From positions 21,876,048 to 21,940,047 of the forward strand of contig OX336350.1 of assembly GCA_946902875.1 (NCBI GenBank): DNA of 64,000 bases, read 5' to 3'. The stretch comes from Nematopogon swammerdamellus (taxonomy: Eukaryota; Arthropoda; Insecta; Lepidoptera; Adelidae). Below the pieces are notes generated by a model. That model was not told where the DNA came from. It saw only the letters and a list, made by a program, of their open reading frames with translations, and did not search any database. Both the position numbers and the translations under genes were made by a program. Each line of letters starts with the position of its first letter. Within the stretch, counting starts at the first letter, position 1. Shown piece by piece: positions 20,471-32,700 of this stretch.

Positions 20471-20590
20471 AAAAAAGACCCAGCATCATTTATCGCATTA
20501 CTTTCTACTAAGGGAATGAATGTTAAATTTGATTTGCTAGTACAGTAGTTACATTTATAAATTTTTGTGACTAGCTCTCGCCAGGAGCGC
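20434..20590 (-). CDS. LINE ORF1, C-terminal remnant overlapping ORF2
   Basis: A minus-strand frame upstream of ORF2 stays open from about 20590 to the TAA at 20436-20434. It contains KIYKCNYC and ends RDPVITVLCN, so it overlaps the first 37 bases of ORF2 in a different frame, as is usual for the ORF1/ORF2 junction of LINEs. The CxxC could be part of a zinc-binding end. Most of ORF1 is missing by 5' truncation. Confidence 0.5.
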
Positions 20591-22098
20591 CAGCCTCTCG
20601 ACCCCTAAAAGGCAGGCATCTAGTATAATTATTTTTTAGTATGAAGGAGTGCTTTCCGCGCAAAGTTATGCCTAACGTGTTCCTAAAGTGTTAAATAATT
20701 ATACTAACCTATTAATAAGTAGCTGACCCGGTTTCTGTTTAATTTTACCAAATCTGACCATTTGAAATTCTGACGAATTGAAAATCTGACCATTTCAAAG
20801 TCTGACGATTTGAAAAACTGATCAAATGAAAACAAAGGCTCGAGTCGATGTTGCAATGCTTTTTTTTTAATTTAAATAACTTTTTATACAATTTAACATT
20901 ACAGAGTACCAAAATTAATGTCACTCCCAAGATGACACATCAATACTTTTTGACATGGAATCCATATGTAATGTCTTACCCGTGCCATTTGCAAAAATCG
21001 ACCGTCATTTTTAATGCACTTTCGGCATACCACTATCTCACGAACCGCTCAACCAATCCCAGCAAACCAGGTGTCAGACGCGGCCGCCTTCCACCTGTGG
21101 CAACGTCAATGAATAATATGAACAATTTAATGACGTCATAGCCTTTACAAAAAAGGCATCGAAAATCAATAAATGCCGATAACTTCTAAACTACTGGTCG
21201 GATCAGAAATTTGTTTGCTTCCGAAAAAAAAATTCTCATTCTGAAATAATGTTTTTTTTTTTCAAATTCGGCTCAACCGTTTCGAAAAAAAAAGGAAAAA
21301 TAATTTGAGAGGGCATACCTCGGAAACTACTGATATGGAAAATGATAAATCTCGACGAGATAAAACTTTTTTTTACGGCATATCTCTGAAACTATTTCGA
21401 TCCACACCTTCTCCTTCTTCTTCAGGAAATAGGAAATGATAGGTCTCGACGAGAGTTTTTATTATTATTTTTTATTTTTTACCACCTACAACATACGTAT
21501 GAGGGCTGACCATAACACCGGGTGAACTAGATGCCATGTCAGTGCTTCCCTTTATTGTATCAACGTATGTATATCAATGAGCAATATTGATAAGATGCGT
21601 TTACGAAGGTAAGTATGAAACCTTTATTCATTGAGGAATTATTTTTTTAACACTTAATTTAAACACATTATGTGATTCTAAGTATTTTATTTCTTTTGGT
21701 AATTTATTAAAAAGTTGTGCGCATTGAAAATCATGTTTGTTTTGCCGTAATTCGTTCAGACTGTTGGAATGGCTATGTTTCTGGCGTCTCGTGTGAAATA
21801 TGCGTGCACCTCGCTGTTTGTTATAAATGTAGTTTTCACAGTATTACCTTTTATTATATTTCTTATTAAATGCACATGTTATACTTGTAGTGTAGGTCTG
21901 TGTTATGTTCATAGACTAGTTTCTCGGTACAAGGTTTCCGTATGGGTTAGAATCTAACCCTAATGAAATAGAACAATAATAAATTAATTACCAATAACAT
22001 ATATTACACTTTACAAGTAAAAAAACTATATTTAATAACATAAATATAAACATGATATGACAATAAGATGCTAGTTTTTAATTAAATTGTTAATATTT
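20591..22098. other. Intergenic, AT-rich, no gene recognised
   Basis: It includes short tandem AATCTGACCATTTGAAA-like units (20755-20830) and a minus SINE-body fragment (about 21478-21565). The rest is AT-rich sequence without long frames. Confidence 0.45.
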
Positions 22099-22245
22099 CT
22101 TCATTAGATAAATGCAACGCCGAAAATTAAGAGAAAAAATACGTCCCGATCCCGACCAGGATTTATTTTTTCGGACGTATTTTGTTCTCTTCATTTTCGG
22201 CCTTGCTAATTATCTAATTACTAATTATCTAATAATCTAATGAAG
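22099..22245. mobile_element. Small MITE, near-palindromic, 147 bp
   Basis: The ends CTTCATTAGAT and its complement (22235-22245) enclose an inner inverted pair, GCCGAAAATTAAGAGAAAA and its imperfect complement, around a CGTCCCGA core. Confidence 0.6.
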
Positions 22246-22424
22246 AAAATAAATTCAAAGCGAGTAGGTGCCATATTTTAGTTTTAATTTGTAATATAAT
22301 TTATTAGGTCTTTCTTTACCTATGAAATTGGAGATTTGTATGAAAATTTTAAAATATAAAAATTTTGGCTATTTTTTTATTGTAGCTAATCAAAGTACTG
22401 GCCCAAGTTATCTATACAATTTTG

Positions 22425-23040
22425 TCATTTTGATGGCAGTTTGTTTATCCCTTTACTGTAGAAGTCTGCTGGACGAGAGGCGATGAAGTCAGCGAAAGCG
22501 TTTTGTATTGCCTCTCGGTGTTGAATTTTTTCCCACTTAAAAACAAAATTTTGAAAAAAGTAGAAATCTGTTGGGTCAAGATCCGGTGAGTATGGTGGGT
22601 GACGGAGAGCTTCCAGCTGTAACTCTTGTAGTTTTGCGATGGTCTGTCCTGAAGTGTGAGCTCGCGCGTTGTCTTGGAGAAGCAATGGGGAAGAGCGCTT
22701 GACCAGTTTTGGTTGTTGAATTTCGAGCTTCTCTATCATTGTTTGCAATTCTTGGCAATAGACATCTGCCGTCACTGTTGTGCCATTCGTTAAGAAGCTG
22801 TGATGTACAAGTCCGGCACTGGTCCACCAGACAGTCACCATCATCTTCCTATGGGTAATCTTTTTTTTTAGCGCACTGATTAGGTGCTGTACCCGGGTCC
22901 ACCCACTGCGACGAACGCTTACGGTTGTCGTATGGGATCCACTTTTCATCGCAGGTAACAAATTCGATTTAGAATTCTCTCGTTTCTATCCCGATTCAGT
23001 AGTGCTATGCATGTTTCGACGCGTAAGTCTTGCTTATACG
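22425..23040 (-). pseudogene. mariner transposase, catalytic half, frameshifted
   Basis: Reading right to left, the fragment gives a CIALLNRDRNERILNRI stretch, then CDEKWIPYDNRKRSSQW in another frame. After a further shift in the A9 run at about 22861-22869 comes MVTVWWTSAGLVHHSF, then LLQDNARAHTSGQT and SPDLDPTDFYFFQNF. The first Asp (CDEKW), second Asp (LQDNARAH) and third Asp (DPTDF) correspond to the DD34D triad. At least two frameshifts make it inactive. Confidence 0.85.
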
Positions 23041-23048
23041 CCACTCAG

Positions 23049-24188
23049 CCTGCTACGCTATAAAAAAATTAAAGAGCTCTGCGGCATTCAAGCCGCAAAG
23101 ACTGTATACTATGCCTACTTTGACAGTCTTATGTCATATGGTTTAATGTTTTGGGGAAATGCGGCGGAATCAAACCGAATATTTGTATTACAGAAAAGAG
23201 CCACGGTGTATACTAGGAATGAAACCTAGAGACACTTGTTATGCATTTAATGAAATAGGAATAATGACTTTACCTGGTGCCTACATCTTTCAAAACATTT
23301 GTTATGCAAGAAAGCATCTATTAGTCACCACTTTTAACTCGGACAATCACAACTATAATACTAGACATAAGGATAACCTACTGGGAATAAAACATAGGTT
23401 GTCTAAAATGTCAAAGAGTTTTATATGTAATAGTGTTAGATTTTATAACAAAATACCACAGGAAATAAGGAATCTAGGTGAAAATTCTTTCAAAATAACC
23501 CTGAAAAAAATATTAACCAAAAAAACCTATTACAGTATTAAAGATGCCTTAACTGACGAATTTTGTGATTTTGACACATAATAAATTAAGTACAAAAGTA
23601 TGACATAATAACGTAATGTTCTCTACTAACTCTAAGACAATGGGTCCTTGTGTATCTATTTTTTTTTTACCCTCGACATTTTATACTACATTGTAGTATG
23701 TTACTTGCTTACTAACAAAATCAAATAATGACTTTATAAAATGTCTTATCAAATTTGACGATGGCACTATACACCGGACTTTTTACATAATACCTACCTA
23801 TATACTTCACAAGTTGTCAGAATCACATGATAAATAAATATAATTAATGATGCGATATGAATGTAATTAATTAGTTATGCGATAACGACATGTGGTGGTT
23901 TGTGACAGAAACAAGTAGTCCATACAATTTCATAGTAAAAATGTTTTCACTTTGTCATGCATTGCTGCATGTCACAAATCAGCACATGCGTGTCTAGGCA
24001 GTGGCAAACATTTTTGTATAGACTAAGTGGACATTGAAAAAATTTCCAGTGAAGTTTCTTGTCAGTTCTTCTTCGCTGTGGTAGTCGAACTGGCGGAATG
24101 TTATAATGTAAATATGACAAATCTGAGCGCAGTGTACTGCCAATAGATGCTAAATAAACAATTTAAAACAATAAACAACGACGACGGT
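23049..24188 (+). mobile_element. 5'-truncated LINE inserted in the mariner
   Basis: The insert is flanked by CACTCAG at 23042-23048 and 24189-24195, a 7-base target duplication. It encodes the C-terminus of a CR1/jockey-like ORF2 (from KKIKELCGIQAAKTVYYAYF to the TAA at 23580-23582). It is close to but distinct from the ORF2 at 17492-20470, with a frameshift near 23215. About 600 bases of 3' sequence follow, ending in AATAAACAA-rich sequence and CGACGACG. Confidence 0.8.
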
Positions 24189-24554
24189 CACTCAGTTCGT
24201 GTGGCACCCACACTTAGGTATCTAACTTTTTTGTCTTACAGATTTGACGCATGTGCTTCAATGTTGTTTTGACACTAACTCCAAAGCCCGCAGCAAGCTC
24301 AGCCGTAGATTGAGTTGGATCCGCTTCCACACCGCCTTCAATTCGTCGTTGTCGACAATAGTTACCGGCCGAGCGCAAGGCTTGTTCTTCAACTCAAAAT
24401 TTCCAGATCTCAAACAATTGAACCAATATTGGACCGTGTTTAAGCAAGTAGTGTTAGGCCCGTACACGTTGTTAATGTTTTGCGTTGTTTGCGCAGCGGT
24501 ATTTCCACGTAGGAACTCATATTCGAAAATTGTATGAATTTTCAGTTTATCCAT
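24189..24554 (-). pseudogene. mariner transposase, N-terminal half
   Basis: The frame starts MDKLKIHTIFEYEFLRG at 24554 and continues through a helix-turn-helix-like region (NTVQYWFNCLRSGNF, ARPVTIVDNDELK). It then reads KKLDT, a stop, VWVPHELSD up to the LINE junction. VPHEL is the conserved mariner linker motif. It is separated from the catalytic half by the 1.1-kb insertion. Confidence 0.8.
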
Positions 24555-24894
24555 GGCGCCAAAAACTACCACAATTTCACAAAAACAAAACACTATCTAA
24601 AAAAAAAATTACTGAATTTGAAATTAGAATAACATGGCTTTCGAATAGAATTTATTTGAATTTCGAATTGCGCGCCAATCCACAGATTATTAATTCTAAA
24701 AATGCTGGTTTTAAAAATCTCCAATTTCATAGGTAAAGACCTATTATATACCAATTTAATTTTGAACTATGTTTGACGAATTAAAGTGTACGTTTCCTAA
24801 GAAATGAAGTGAAAAGAAAAGAAAATGAAAAGTCTAGTCTACTTATAGTCCACATTTATTATAGTGTAGAATTGAGTGGATAATTTAATCGCAG

Positions 24895-25443
<549 letters not shown>

Positions 25444-25929
25444 TAGCGAGTAGCGACCGCCCGACCGAGCGCAAGCGCGTGTTTACTAATATACGCACGT
25501 CACATCGATCTCTCTCGCGCCGCATAAATAAAAAGAGCCCGGAGTTCGCGATCGATAGCGCTCGCTCCGTCGGGAATTATTCATGCGTCGCCTCGTAAAA
25601 CATTGAAGAGAGGAGCCATTAGAGCGGCGGAGACGGCAGTATGGGGAGCGCCCACAGTCGAGCGAGCTGTTGCAGGCAGGCAGGCCTGGCACGCGGGCCG
25701 ACTCGGCCGCTATTATTCATGCTGCGTTCTCAATTATTCAGCGTGCTCTAAACGCCTCTCACGTGTCCGCTGGAAGTTATTTATCGAGCACGGGTCCCGA
25801 GTGGGCTAAACAACATGGACTGCGCGGCGCGGCGGTGTATCCGGCGCGGAGGCGAGCCCACATTCTCCTATACATACCTACACTACCGGTCGAGTCGAGC
25901 AGCGAGAGTAGAGGGAAAAAGTTGTCACA

Positions 25930-27326
25930 TCACATTAGCAGAGTTAGCGGTAGAGTGGACGACTACCTACTATTTTGTCCTACTAACTAACTCTACTGTT
26001 TTTTTTTATTTTTTTATTGCAAGTGCGACGTATGGCGCCGAGCCACCCATGAGGTGTCTAACGACGCCCATGGGCATTCGGTCGTATGCGGGAGTTGCGA
26101 ATGCCATGCCGGCCTGACAGGTGCGAGGTGCCCATTCACTCTCCTCTTGAAGGATCGGAAACTGTACTTGGGGGGGAATATATGAGGAGTATAGGGAGAG
26201 CGTTCCAGAGTTTATCGGTTCTGTAGAGGAAAGATCTGCAGAATCGATTGGTTGGTTGGTACGCATCCGCGGTAAGTTCAGCGTATAGGGATGCAAATAA
26301 TCCCTGCCCAGTGCGTGTGGTGCGGAGGTGAAAGGGGACGGCGGGATTGCGTTAAACAGCTCCTCCGAGCACTCCCCATGGAATAAGCGATAGAACACAC
26401 TTAGGGAGCTGATATCCCTACGGTGTTGCAGTGGTTCTAGATCGCGGGACACTTCGGGGTCATCCCTAGTCGCACAGCTCGACGCTGGGTCGAGTCCAAA
26501 GGCGCAAGCTGGTATTTGGCATAGCCATCCCACAGGTGCGAGCAGTACTCCAAACAGGACCTGATCTGCGATTTATACAAAAGCAGCTTTTGGTCCGGCG
26601 TGAAGTACCGTCGCACCTTATTGAGTACGCCCAGCTTTTTAGAAGCCAGCTTGACCTTCCCCTCGATATGGCGACGAAAGTTGAGGTCGTTCTGTTTTTC
26701 TTTAGAGTAGCCGTCCACACGCAAAAGTAGTGTGGTAGAGTAGAGTAGGCAGTGTAAGATAAACCACTACAATGAAGATCGCCCGCCGCCGTTAGAAACT
26801 GTTTCATAAATCTTTCTGGTGTTTTGCTGGGGGAATTACTTTAGCTCTCGAAGAAGAACAGAACAAAAGGAAACGAATATGGACTCGAGGTTGGATCAAA
26901 AGAATAGAAACGCACGAAGCGTCTGCACTCCTTTTGAGGGAACTCGCTGAATAAACAATACATTAATAAATAAGGTAGGTAGGTACCTAGGTAGGTTCCC
27001 AAAACAAATGGCCGGCGCGCACGCAGCACGCAGGTGCGCGAGGGCGAGCTGTTTTGTCGGCTGGGCACGGCGGCGAGCGAGCTACTATGTAGTCGGACAG
27101 AACGTGTCCACGCACGCGGCCGAGTGGCCGGTAGAGTAGAGTAGGCGGGCGGTGGGGGAAAAAAGTAGTAGAGCTACTCTACCACCGCGTTATCCACTCT
27201 ACTCTACCAAATTTTAGTACCTAGGTAGGTACCTACTCTACTCTACCGATTGCGTCTACATTGGTAGAATGAGGGGGCTATTTAGTACTCGCCCTACTAA
27301 CTCTACCGCTAACTCTACTAATGTGA
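25930..27326. mobile_element. TIR element of unknown family, about 1.4 kb
   Basis: The left end TCACATTAGCAGAGTTAGCG (25930 on) matches the complement of 27300-27326 at 26 of 27 positions. Sub-terminal GTAGAGTAGAGT motifs recur inside (about 26738, 27132 and 27184-27245). A LINE fragment occupies the middle. No transposase was found, so it is non-autonomous. Confidence 0.6.
26010..26800 (-). pseudogene. LINE ORF2 C-terminal relic
   Basis: The minus-strand frames read FRRHIEGKVKLASKKLGVLN, LLLYKSQIRSCLEYCSHLWDG, LAPLDSTQRRAVRL, then after a shift SVFYRLFHGECSEELFNAIP. This is the usual order at the C-terminus of jockey-type LINE proteins (YKSQIR..EYCSHLW..LD..QRRA..L). A run of T at about 26000-26020 is its poly(A) tail. 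At least two frameshifts are present. A close copy lies at 54614-55262. Confidence 0.75.
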
Positions 27327-28029
27327 ACTAGGAACTAGGCTTGTCCAAATTCACTACAACATACCAAAGCGTGCATAAAAATAATCAGAAGATAATATTT
27401 TGCAACGCAACGCTACCCTAGGTGCCTACCTAGGTGCAGACGAGGGTGCAGATCTACCTACCTACCTATGTATTACCTAACTGCCTAGTACCTACATATG
27501 ATGGACCACTACGGACTCCTTGATGGTGAGGCCGAGTAGCTAGACACATCAATTTTCTTAGTATCTACGTGAAATGCTCCACCGAAGGTAGTAGTTACAA
27601 TGAATATGGAGTTTTCCGTGTTTGAACCCCCAACGCAAATACGGTGTTATACCTATGATGTTTTTGCTGCAAACGCAAAGGAGGGTAGGCAGGTAGGTAG
27701 GTACCTAGATAATCTAGACACACTAGTGTGTCAGACAAGTTCGCAAAGCGAAAGGGCGACACACCGGCCGAGGGTTATATTACACGAACCATCTCGCGCC
27801 ACTTTCGACTTTTTTGAAGTGAAAACTTCTTTAGCGGCGCTTGGCACTTTTTTAGGTGGGTAAAAAACAATCTTAAAACAATTAAATTTTACTCGTAGTG
27901 TTTCATTAGCTTATGATTAAGTTTATAAATTTTTTTTTCTCCTTCAATATTTGATTTATTTTTGTATAAATATATTAGTTTGGGTTATAGCTTTGTTTGT
28001 TATTATCTTTTGACATTTTGTTTACAATA
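27327..28029. other. Intronic, no gene recognised
   Basis: CTACCTACCTA-type low-complexity sequence lies at 27430-27480. A copy of the GTGAAAACTTCTTTAGCGGC repeat at 27818-27868 is also found at about 1915-1955 and 29340-29385. Confidence 0.45.
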
Positions 28030-28395
28030 AAACATAAAACCGACTTCCTAAAAAAAGTAAAACTAAAAAACTATTTAAAATAAAAATATAAAAACCGCCT
28101 TCAAAAATATATGAAATAAAAACCTAAAAAAAAAAAACGAACCCTAGAGTTGAAGGCGGTGCTAAAAAGGCTACACAAATCACAAAGGATATTATCATCC
28201 ACTCATATTTTCTTTCATGCATCATTTTTGCTTAGCACCGCCTTCAACTCTAGGGTTCGTTTTTTTTTTATGTTTTTATTTCATATATTTTTGAAGGCGG
28301 TTTTTATATTTTTATTTTAAATAGTTTTTTAGTTTTACTTTTTTTAGGAAGTCGGTTTTATGTTTTTTAAAACTTTTTTTTAATTTCACAGTTTT
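28030..28395. repeat. Foldback element (copy 2)
   Basis: It has the same inverted arms and loop as 734-1141, but its left end is truncated and the loop has a few changes. It is followed by the same collinear block (SINE, VNTR, dispersed repeat) to about 30346, so the two blocks of about 2.2 kb are copies. Confidence 0.8.
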
Positions 28396-28503
28396 TTTTA
28401 ATAATTTTTTGCTATTAATGTACTCGGCGGAATTGCTCGGCCTTCGGCCTCGCGATTCCACCTCGCTTTCCAATCCGATCTTGACCCAATTAAAATAGGA
28501 CCA

Positions 28504-28859
28504 CGTCAGCTTCGATAGCTCAGTGGTGCAGACAGTCAACTGTCGCTATTGAATGTTAAGCAACGCTGGGTGCGGTCAGTACTTGGATGGGTGACCGCTG
28601 ACCGTTGGAGGCTGACCGAGGTTCGGATTCCTCGTAAAACTGTAGGTCCCTTCCCTCCTAATCTTACTTGGTGGTAGGGTTTAACCTGCCCGGGTTGGTA
28701 CCACCGCACTGAATTAAACGTCGGTCGAAACGGCTATGTAAATAGTTTGTGTTTTCCGACCAGTTCAGTGTAGTCAGCACGATCAAAGGGGGAAGCACTG
28801 ACATGGCACTTAGTTTACCCGGTGTTATGGGCTGACATCACGGACGTTGTAGGTGATGT
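28504..28859 (+). mobile_element. SINE, chimeric tRNA/5S head (copy c)
   Basis: It carries TAGCTCAGTGGT, then the best-preserved 5S-like segment in the window (TTAAGCAACGCTGGGTGCGG, GTCAGTACTTGGATGGGTG), then GGTTCGGATTCC. The body matches copy a, but 3' of ATGGCACT it keeps an extra TAGTTTACCC that copy a lacks. Confidence 0.85.
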
Positions 28860-29283
28860 TGCAGAACTTAGTAGAATGGACAGACATAAACGTGTTACGG
28901 AACCCTACTTTTATTATAAAATAACCGTCGGAGGACCTTGGTTGAAAATTGTGAAATTTAGTAGAACGGACAGACATGCATTTGTTACGGAACCCTACTT
29001 TTATTATAAAATAACCGTCGGAGGGCCTTTGTTGAAAATTGTAAAATTTAGTAGAACGGATAGACATGCATTTGTTACGGAACCCTACATTCATTTTGAA
29101 ATAAATGTTAAATTTAGTAGAACAGACAGACATGCATTTGTTACGGAACCCTACATTCATTTTGCAGAACTTAGTAGAATGGACAGACATAAACGTGTTA
29201 CCGAACCCTACTTAACAGTTGCACTCCGGGAGTGCCGGCAGATCCCGTGCCACTCTAACTTAACCCTTAATGCAATGAGTTAA
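28860..29283 (+). repeat. VNTR, open in frame (expanded copy)
   Basis: It has the same modules as 1593-1860 but more of them: five GTTACGGAACCCTAC-like modules plus a final variant. The 153-codon frame is a by-product of the module length. Confidence 0.7.
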
Positions 29284-30346
29284 GGTTTCATTTTAAAAAT
29301 GACGCTGACGCGATGTCGCGAGTTATACATTTTTTACCCACCTAAAAAAGTGCCAAGCGCCGCTAAAGAAGTTTTCACTTCAAAAACCTCAGGGTTATCC
29401 CCTTTCAAACAAAAAAAAAGAAAGAATTTTCAAAATCGGCCCACAATTGACGGAGTAATCGCGTAACAAACATCCAAAAAAAGAAAACATACCGTCGAAT
29501 TGAGAGGTCTAAAGTAAATTTCTCGTGAAGACAAATGCAATGAGCCCAAACACGATGGGTTTATCATGTGTAGTTTAGGAGTTCCTATGGCCACCTTCTG
29601 TCTCCATCATCAGACCAGCTCGATGGTACTCGGTACAGTAGGTACCGGTCAGGTACCATAATAAATTAAGCGCACCTGGCCGGTCGGAAAAGATAAAAAT
29701 TTCAAATTTAGAATATTCATGAAACAAGGGTCCGAATATGTATCACTAGTATATCGATTCATCTATTTCAACAGGACAGAGAAAATTTCAAAATATTAGG
29801 TAGGTATTTAATACTTTTTAGTTCTTTTTTTTTAGTTTTTTGGAAATCGGTTTAATATTTTTTAAAACAGTTTTTATTTCATTCTTTTTAGTAATATTAC
29901 ATAAAAAAGAATAATCGAAATCGAATAATCGAAATCGATTGAAGTGGTACAGAATTATTCGCCATATGTGTCAGACTGCAAATTGCTGAATAAGTCCACA
30001 TCACAAAAGTTTTGCTGAAGGTAACCACACACCATACTAATTGATCAAACTGAAAATTGCCGAAAACGACCACATCAGAAGTTTTGCTGAAGGTAACCAC
30101 ACACCATAGTATTATGCTGATTTTTCGAAAACCACTGAACCAATTTCGATAAAATTGAAATGGGACCACCTCGGAAGTATGACCTAACTAACAAAAAAAG
30201 AATTTTCTAAATCGGCCCTCAATTGACGGAGAAATCGCGTAACAAATATACAAAAAAAAAAAAATGCAATAAAAAATAAAAAAATTATAAAAAAAAACAT
30301 ACAGACGAATTGAGAACCTCCTCCTTTTTTGGAAGTCGGTTAAAAA
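29284..30346. repeat. Composite dispersed repeat (copy 2)
   Basis: It is collinear with 1861-2912 with small indels and ends with the same CTCCTTTTTTGGAAGTCGGT terminus. Confidence 0.65.
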
Positions 30347-30589
30347 TAGTGTATTCTTTAAGTTAGCATTATACTTTTTCTTTTGTTTAAATATTACTAC
30401 TTATATGCATGGAGTTGGGGAAATGTTAATGTAATCTTAGCTGGTTTTTAGTTTGTTAAATATTTCATATTAATTGTTTAGTTATGTACTGTATGATTAC
30501 TGAATAAATAAAATAAAAAAATAAAAATTAAAAAATGCATAACTCGCGACATCGCGACATCGCGACATCGCGTCAGCGTCATTTTTAAA

Positions 30590-31330
30590 ATGAAACCTTA
30601 AGTCATTGCATTAAGGGTTAAGTTAGAGTGGCACGGGATCTGCCGGCACTCCCGGAGTGCAACTGTTAAGTAGGGTTCGGTAACACGTTTATGTCTGTCC
30701 ATTCTACTAAGTTCTGCAAAATGAATGTAGGGTTCCGTAACAAATGCATGTCTGTCCGTTCTACTAAATTTAACATTTATTTCAAAATGAATGTAGGGTT
30801 CCGTAACAAATGCATGTCTGTCCGTTCTACAAAATTTTACAATTTTCAACCAAGGTCCTCCGACGGTTATTTTATAATAAAAGTAGGGTTCCGTAACACG
30901 TTTATGTCTGTCCATTCTACTAAGTTCTGCAAAATTAATGTAGGGTTCCGTAACAAATGCATGTCTGTCCGTTCTACAAAATTTAACATTTATTTCAAAA
31001 TGAATGTAGGGTTCCGTAACAAATGCATGTCTGTATGTCTGTCCATTCTACTAAGTTCTGCAAAATGAATGTAGGGTTCCGTAACAAATGCATGTCTGTC
31101 CGTTCTAAAAAATGGAACATTTATTTCAAAATGAATGTAGGGTTCCGTAACAAATGCATGTCTGTCCGTTCTACTAAATTTTACAGTTTTCAACCAAGGT
31201 CCTCCGACGGTTATTTTATATAAAAGTAGGGTTCCGTAACACGTTTATGTCTGTCCATTCTACTAAGTTCTGCAAAATGAATGTAGGGTTCCGTAACAAA
31301 TGCATGTCTGTCCGTTCTACTAAATTAACA
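30590..31330 (-). repeat. VNTR in inverted orientation, longest array
   Basis: Read on +, modules of GTAGGGTTCCGTAAC alternate with ATGTCTGTCCGTTCTAC or TGTCTGTCCATTCTACTAAG, about nine modules in all. It ends in the ATGAAACCTTAA and GCGACATCGCG motifs seen, inverted, after the other two arrays, so it is the mirror-image copy. Confidence 0.7.
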
Positions 31331-31459
31331 TAATTTTTTTTAAGCAATGTTACGGTGTTGCTTTCCCTTCTGCCGGCACTCCCGAAGTGCACCTGAGGCT
31401 TTTTTTTGTATGTTTGTTACGCCATTTCTCCGTCACTTTAGGTCCGATTTAGAAAATAA

Positions 31460-32700
31460 TTTTTTTTATTCTAAAGCATAACCTTAAAGTATAGCTGTGA
31501 GCCAAGATTAAAAAAAAAATAATTATAAATATTTTTTGACGTGATGACGTCACGTCTTATAAATTGATGAACACCGGCTGCACACACGAAAAAGTGTCAC
31601 GTTCCATCTGAGCCTGTGTGTGCAAGCGAGAGCGCGTAACAAGCGATAGAGAGGCACAATCGGTACAAGTTTATTGATGGCCAGTCACAAGATGATTAAT
31701 CTTTCTACTGGAAATAGAATTACTGATCTTTGCTCTATGTACTACGATTATTCCACGTCATCACGTAAAACTATCGTCCGTAAACCGACTTTACAGACAA
31801 CCAATTTTTTTTATTTTTGCTTAGAACTCAATTTTTTTATATCTGCACCACCTGCACCTCCTGGGCACCACTATATCCAAAGAAGTGGGTTTCCGGCAAC
31901 TAATCGAGTCTAAGGCCAAAACTGCATCCAAAAAATTGTGAATACTTTTCCGCAATCGGCGCGGCGGTTCTTCTCACCGGCACACACAACTATTCCTGTT
32001 GTACAAAACACAGATTAGGCCGGTGATGGAGTACTGCAGTCACATCTGGGAGGGTAGTCCGCATTATCTGCTTGCGTCCTTGGACTCGATACAGTGCCGA
32101 GCCATCCGTCTTGTTGGTGACCCGAAAATTACAGGTGGTCTGGAGTCTCTGAGTCACAGACGATTTGTGGGTTCGCTTAGTCTGTTTTACAGATACTAGG
32201 TATCACGGACGCTGCTCTGTGGAACTAGCATCCCTTATTCCCTGCCACCCGTCCTATCTCCGCATGACTCGTCGCAGAGAGACTCAGCACCATTTTCTTG
32301 TTGACATTGGGCTTTTGAGAACCCATGGGTTCTCTAAATCGTTTGTCTGTCGCACCGCTAGAGTGTGGAACTGTCTTCCGGCAAGTGTATTTCCTGAATC
32401 CTTTAACCTGGGTGTCTTCAAGCGTCGTATTAATGGGCTAGACAGCCTAGCAACAGTCCGCAAATCTGCTAGCATGGCACCTAACTGAGCGTGGTGTCGC
32501 GAGGAGAAGTGATTTTGGCTCTGTCGAATGCACCATTGGTCTCTCGGCACAGCCACCCATGCTGGTTTACATAATTATTTTACATTATTTTTTTTGTATG
32601 GACGAGTGCAAATTTTGTTCCACAAAGTGATTCCCCGTCCTCGAATTATACGAAAACGCAGATATCAAGCTCGCAGTGAGGGGCGGCGGATGCATTTTTA
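31460..32700. repeat. Dispersed repeat interrupted by two insertions
   Basis: Flanking pieces at 31460-31535, 31809-31842 and about 32590-32700 together match the uninterrupted stretch 46385-46620 (shared AGTATAGCTGTGAG, TTTTGCTTAGAACTCAAT, GAGTGCAAATTTTGTTCCAC). The first insert (31538-31808) is the CRE-palindrome repeat also at 15153; the second (about 31843-32590) contains a LINE relic. Confidence 0.7.
31980..32490 (+). pseudogene. LINE ORF2 C-terminal relic, second family
   Basis: Two frames joined by a shift near 32195 read LYKTQIRPVMEYCSHIWEG, LASLDSIQCRAIRLVGDP, LSHRRFVGSLSLFYRY, then SFVCRTARVWNCLPASVFPE and FNLGVFKRRIN. This is the C-terminal end of a jockey-type LINE protein. It is 5'-truncated and inactive. 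Confidence 0.75.

Larger units (their letters stand above)
16381..20590 (-). mobile_element. Non-LTR retrotransposon (LINE), CR1/jockey-like, about 4.2 kb
   Basis: On the minus strand it comprises the end of ORF1 (to 20434), a full ORF2 (20470-17492), a 3' region of about 1.1 kb, and probably a 3' tail of four 7-base repeats (GAATAAA, seen on + as TTTATTC at 16381-16410). A 5' truncation near 20590 removes most of ORF1. The endonuclease plus reverse transcriptase without RNase H and the simple-repeat 3' end fit the CR1/jockey group. The exact 3' boundary is inferred. Confidence 0.7.
22303..24746 (-). mobile_element. mariner transposon split by a LINE
   Basis: The terminal inverted repeats match: CCTATGAAATTGGAGATTT from 22319 on the left and its exact complement at 24715-24733 on the right, with TTAGGTC/GACCTAT outside. 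The left copy has a 4-base insertion relative to the right. The transposase reads right to left. Removing the LINE at 23049-24188 and one 7-base duplication leaves about 1.30 kb, the normal mariner size. Confidence 0.85.

Noticed and set aside
28822..29283. 153-codon frame rich in RTDRH/VTEPY
   Set aside because: It is a VNTR found in both orientations and in three arrays with variable module number, without a conserved domain.
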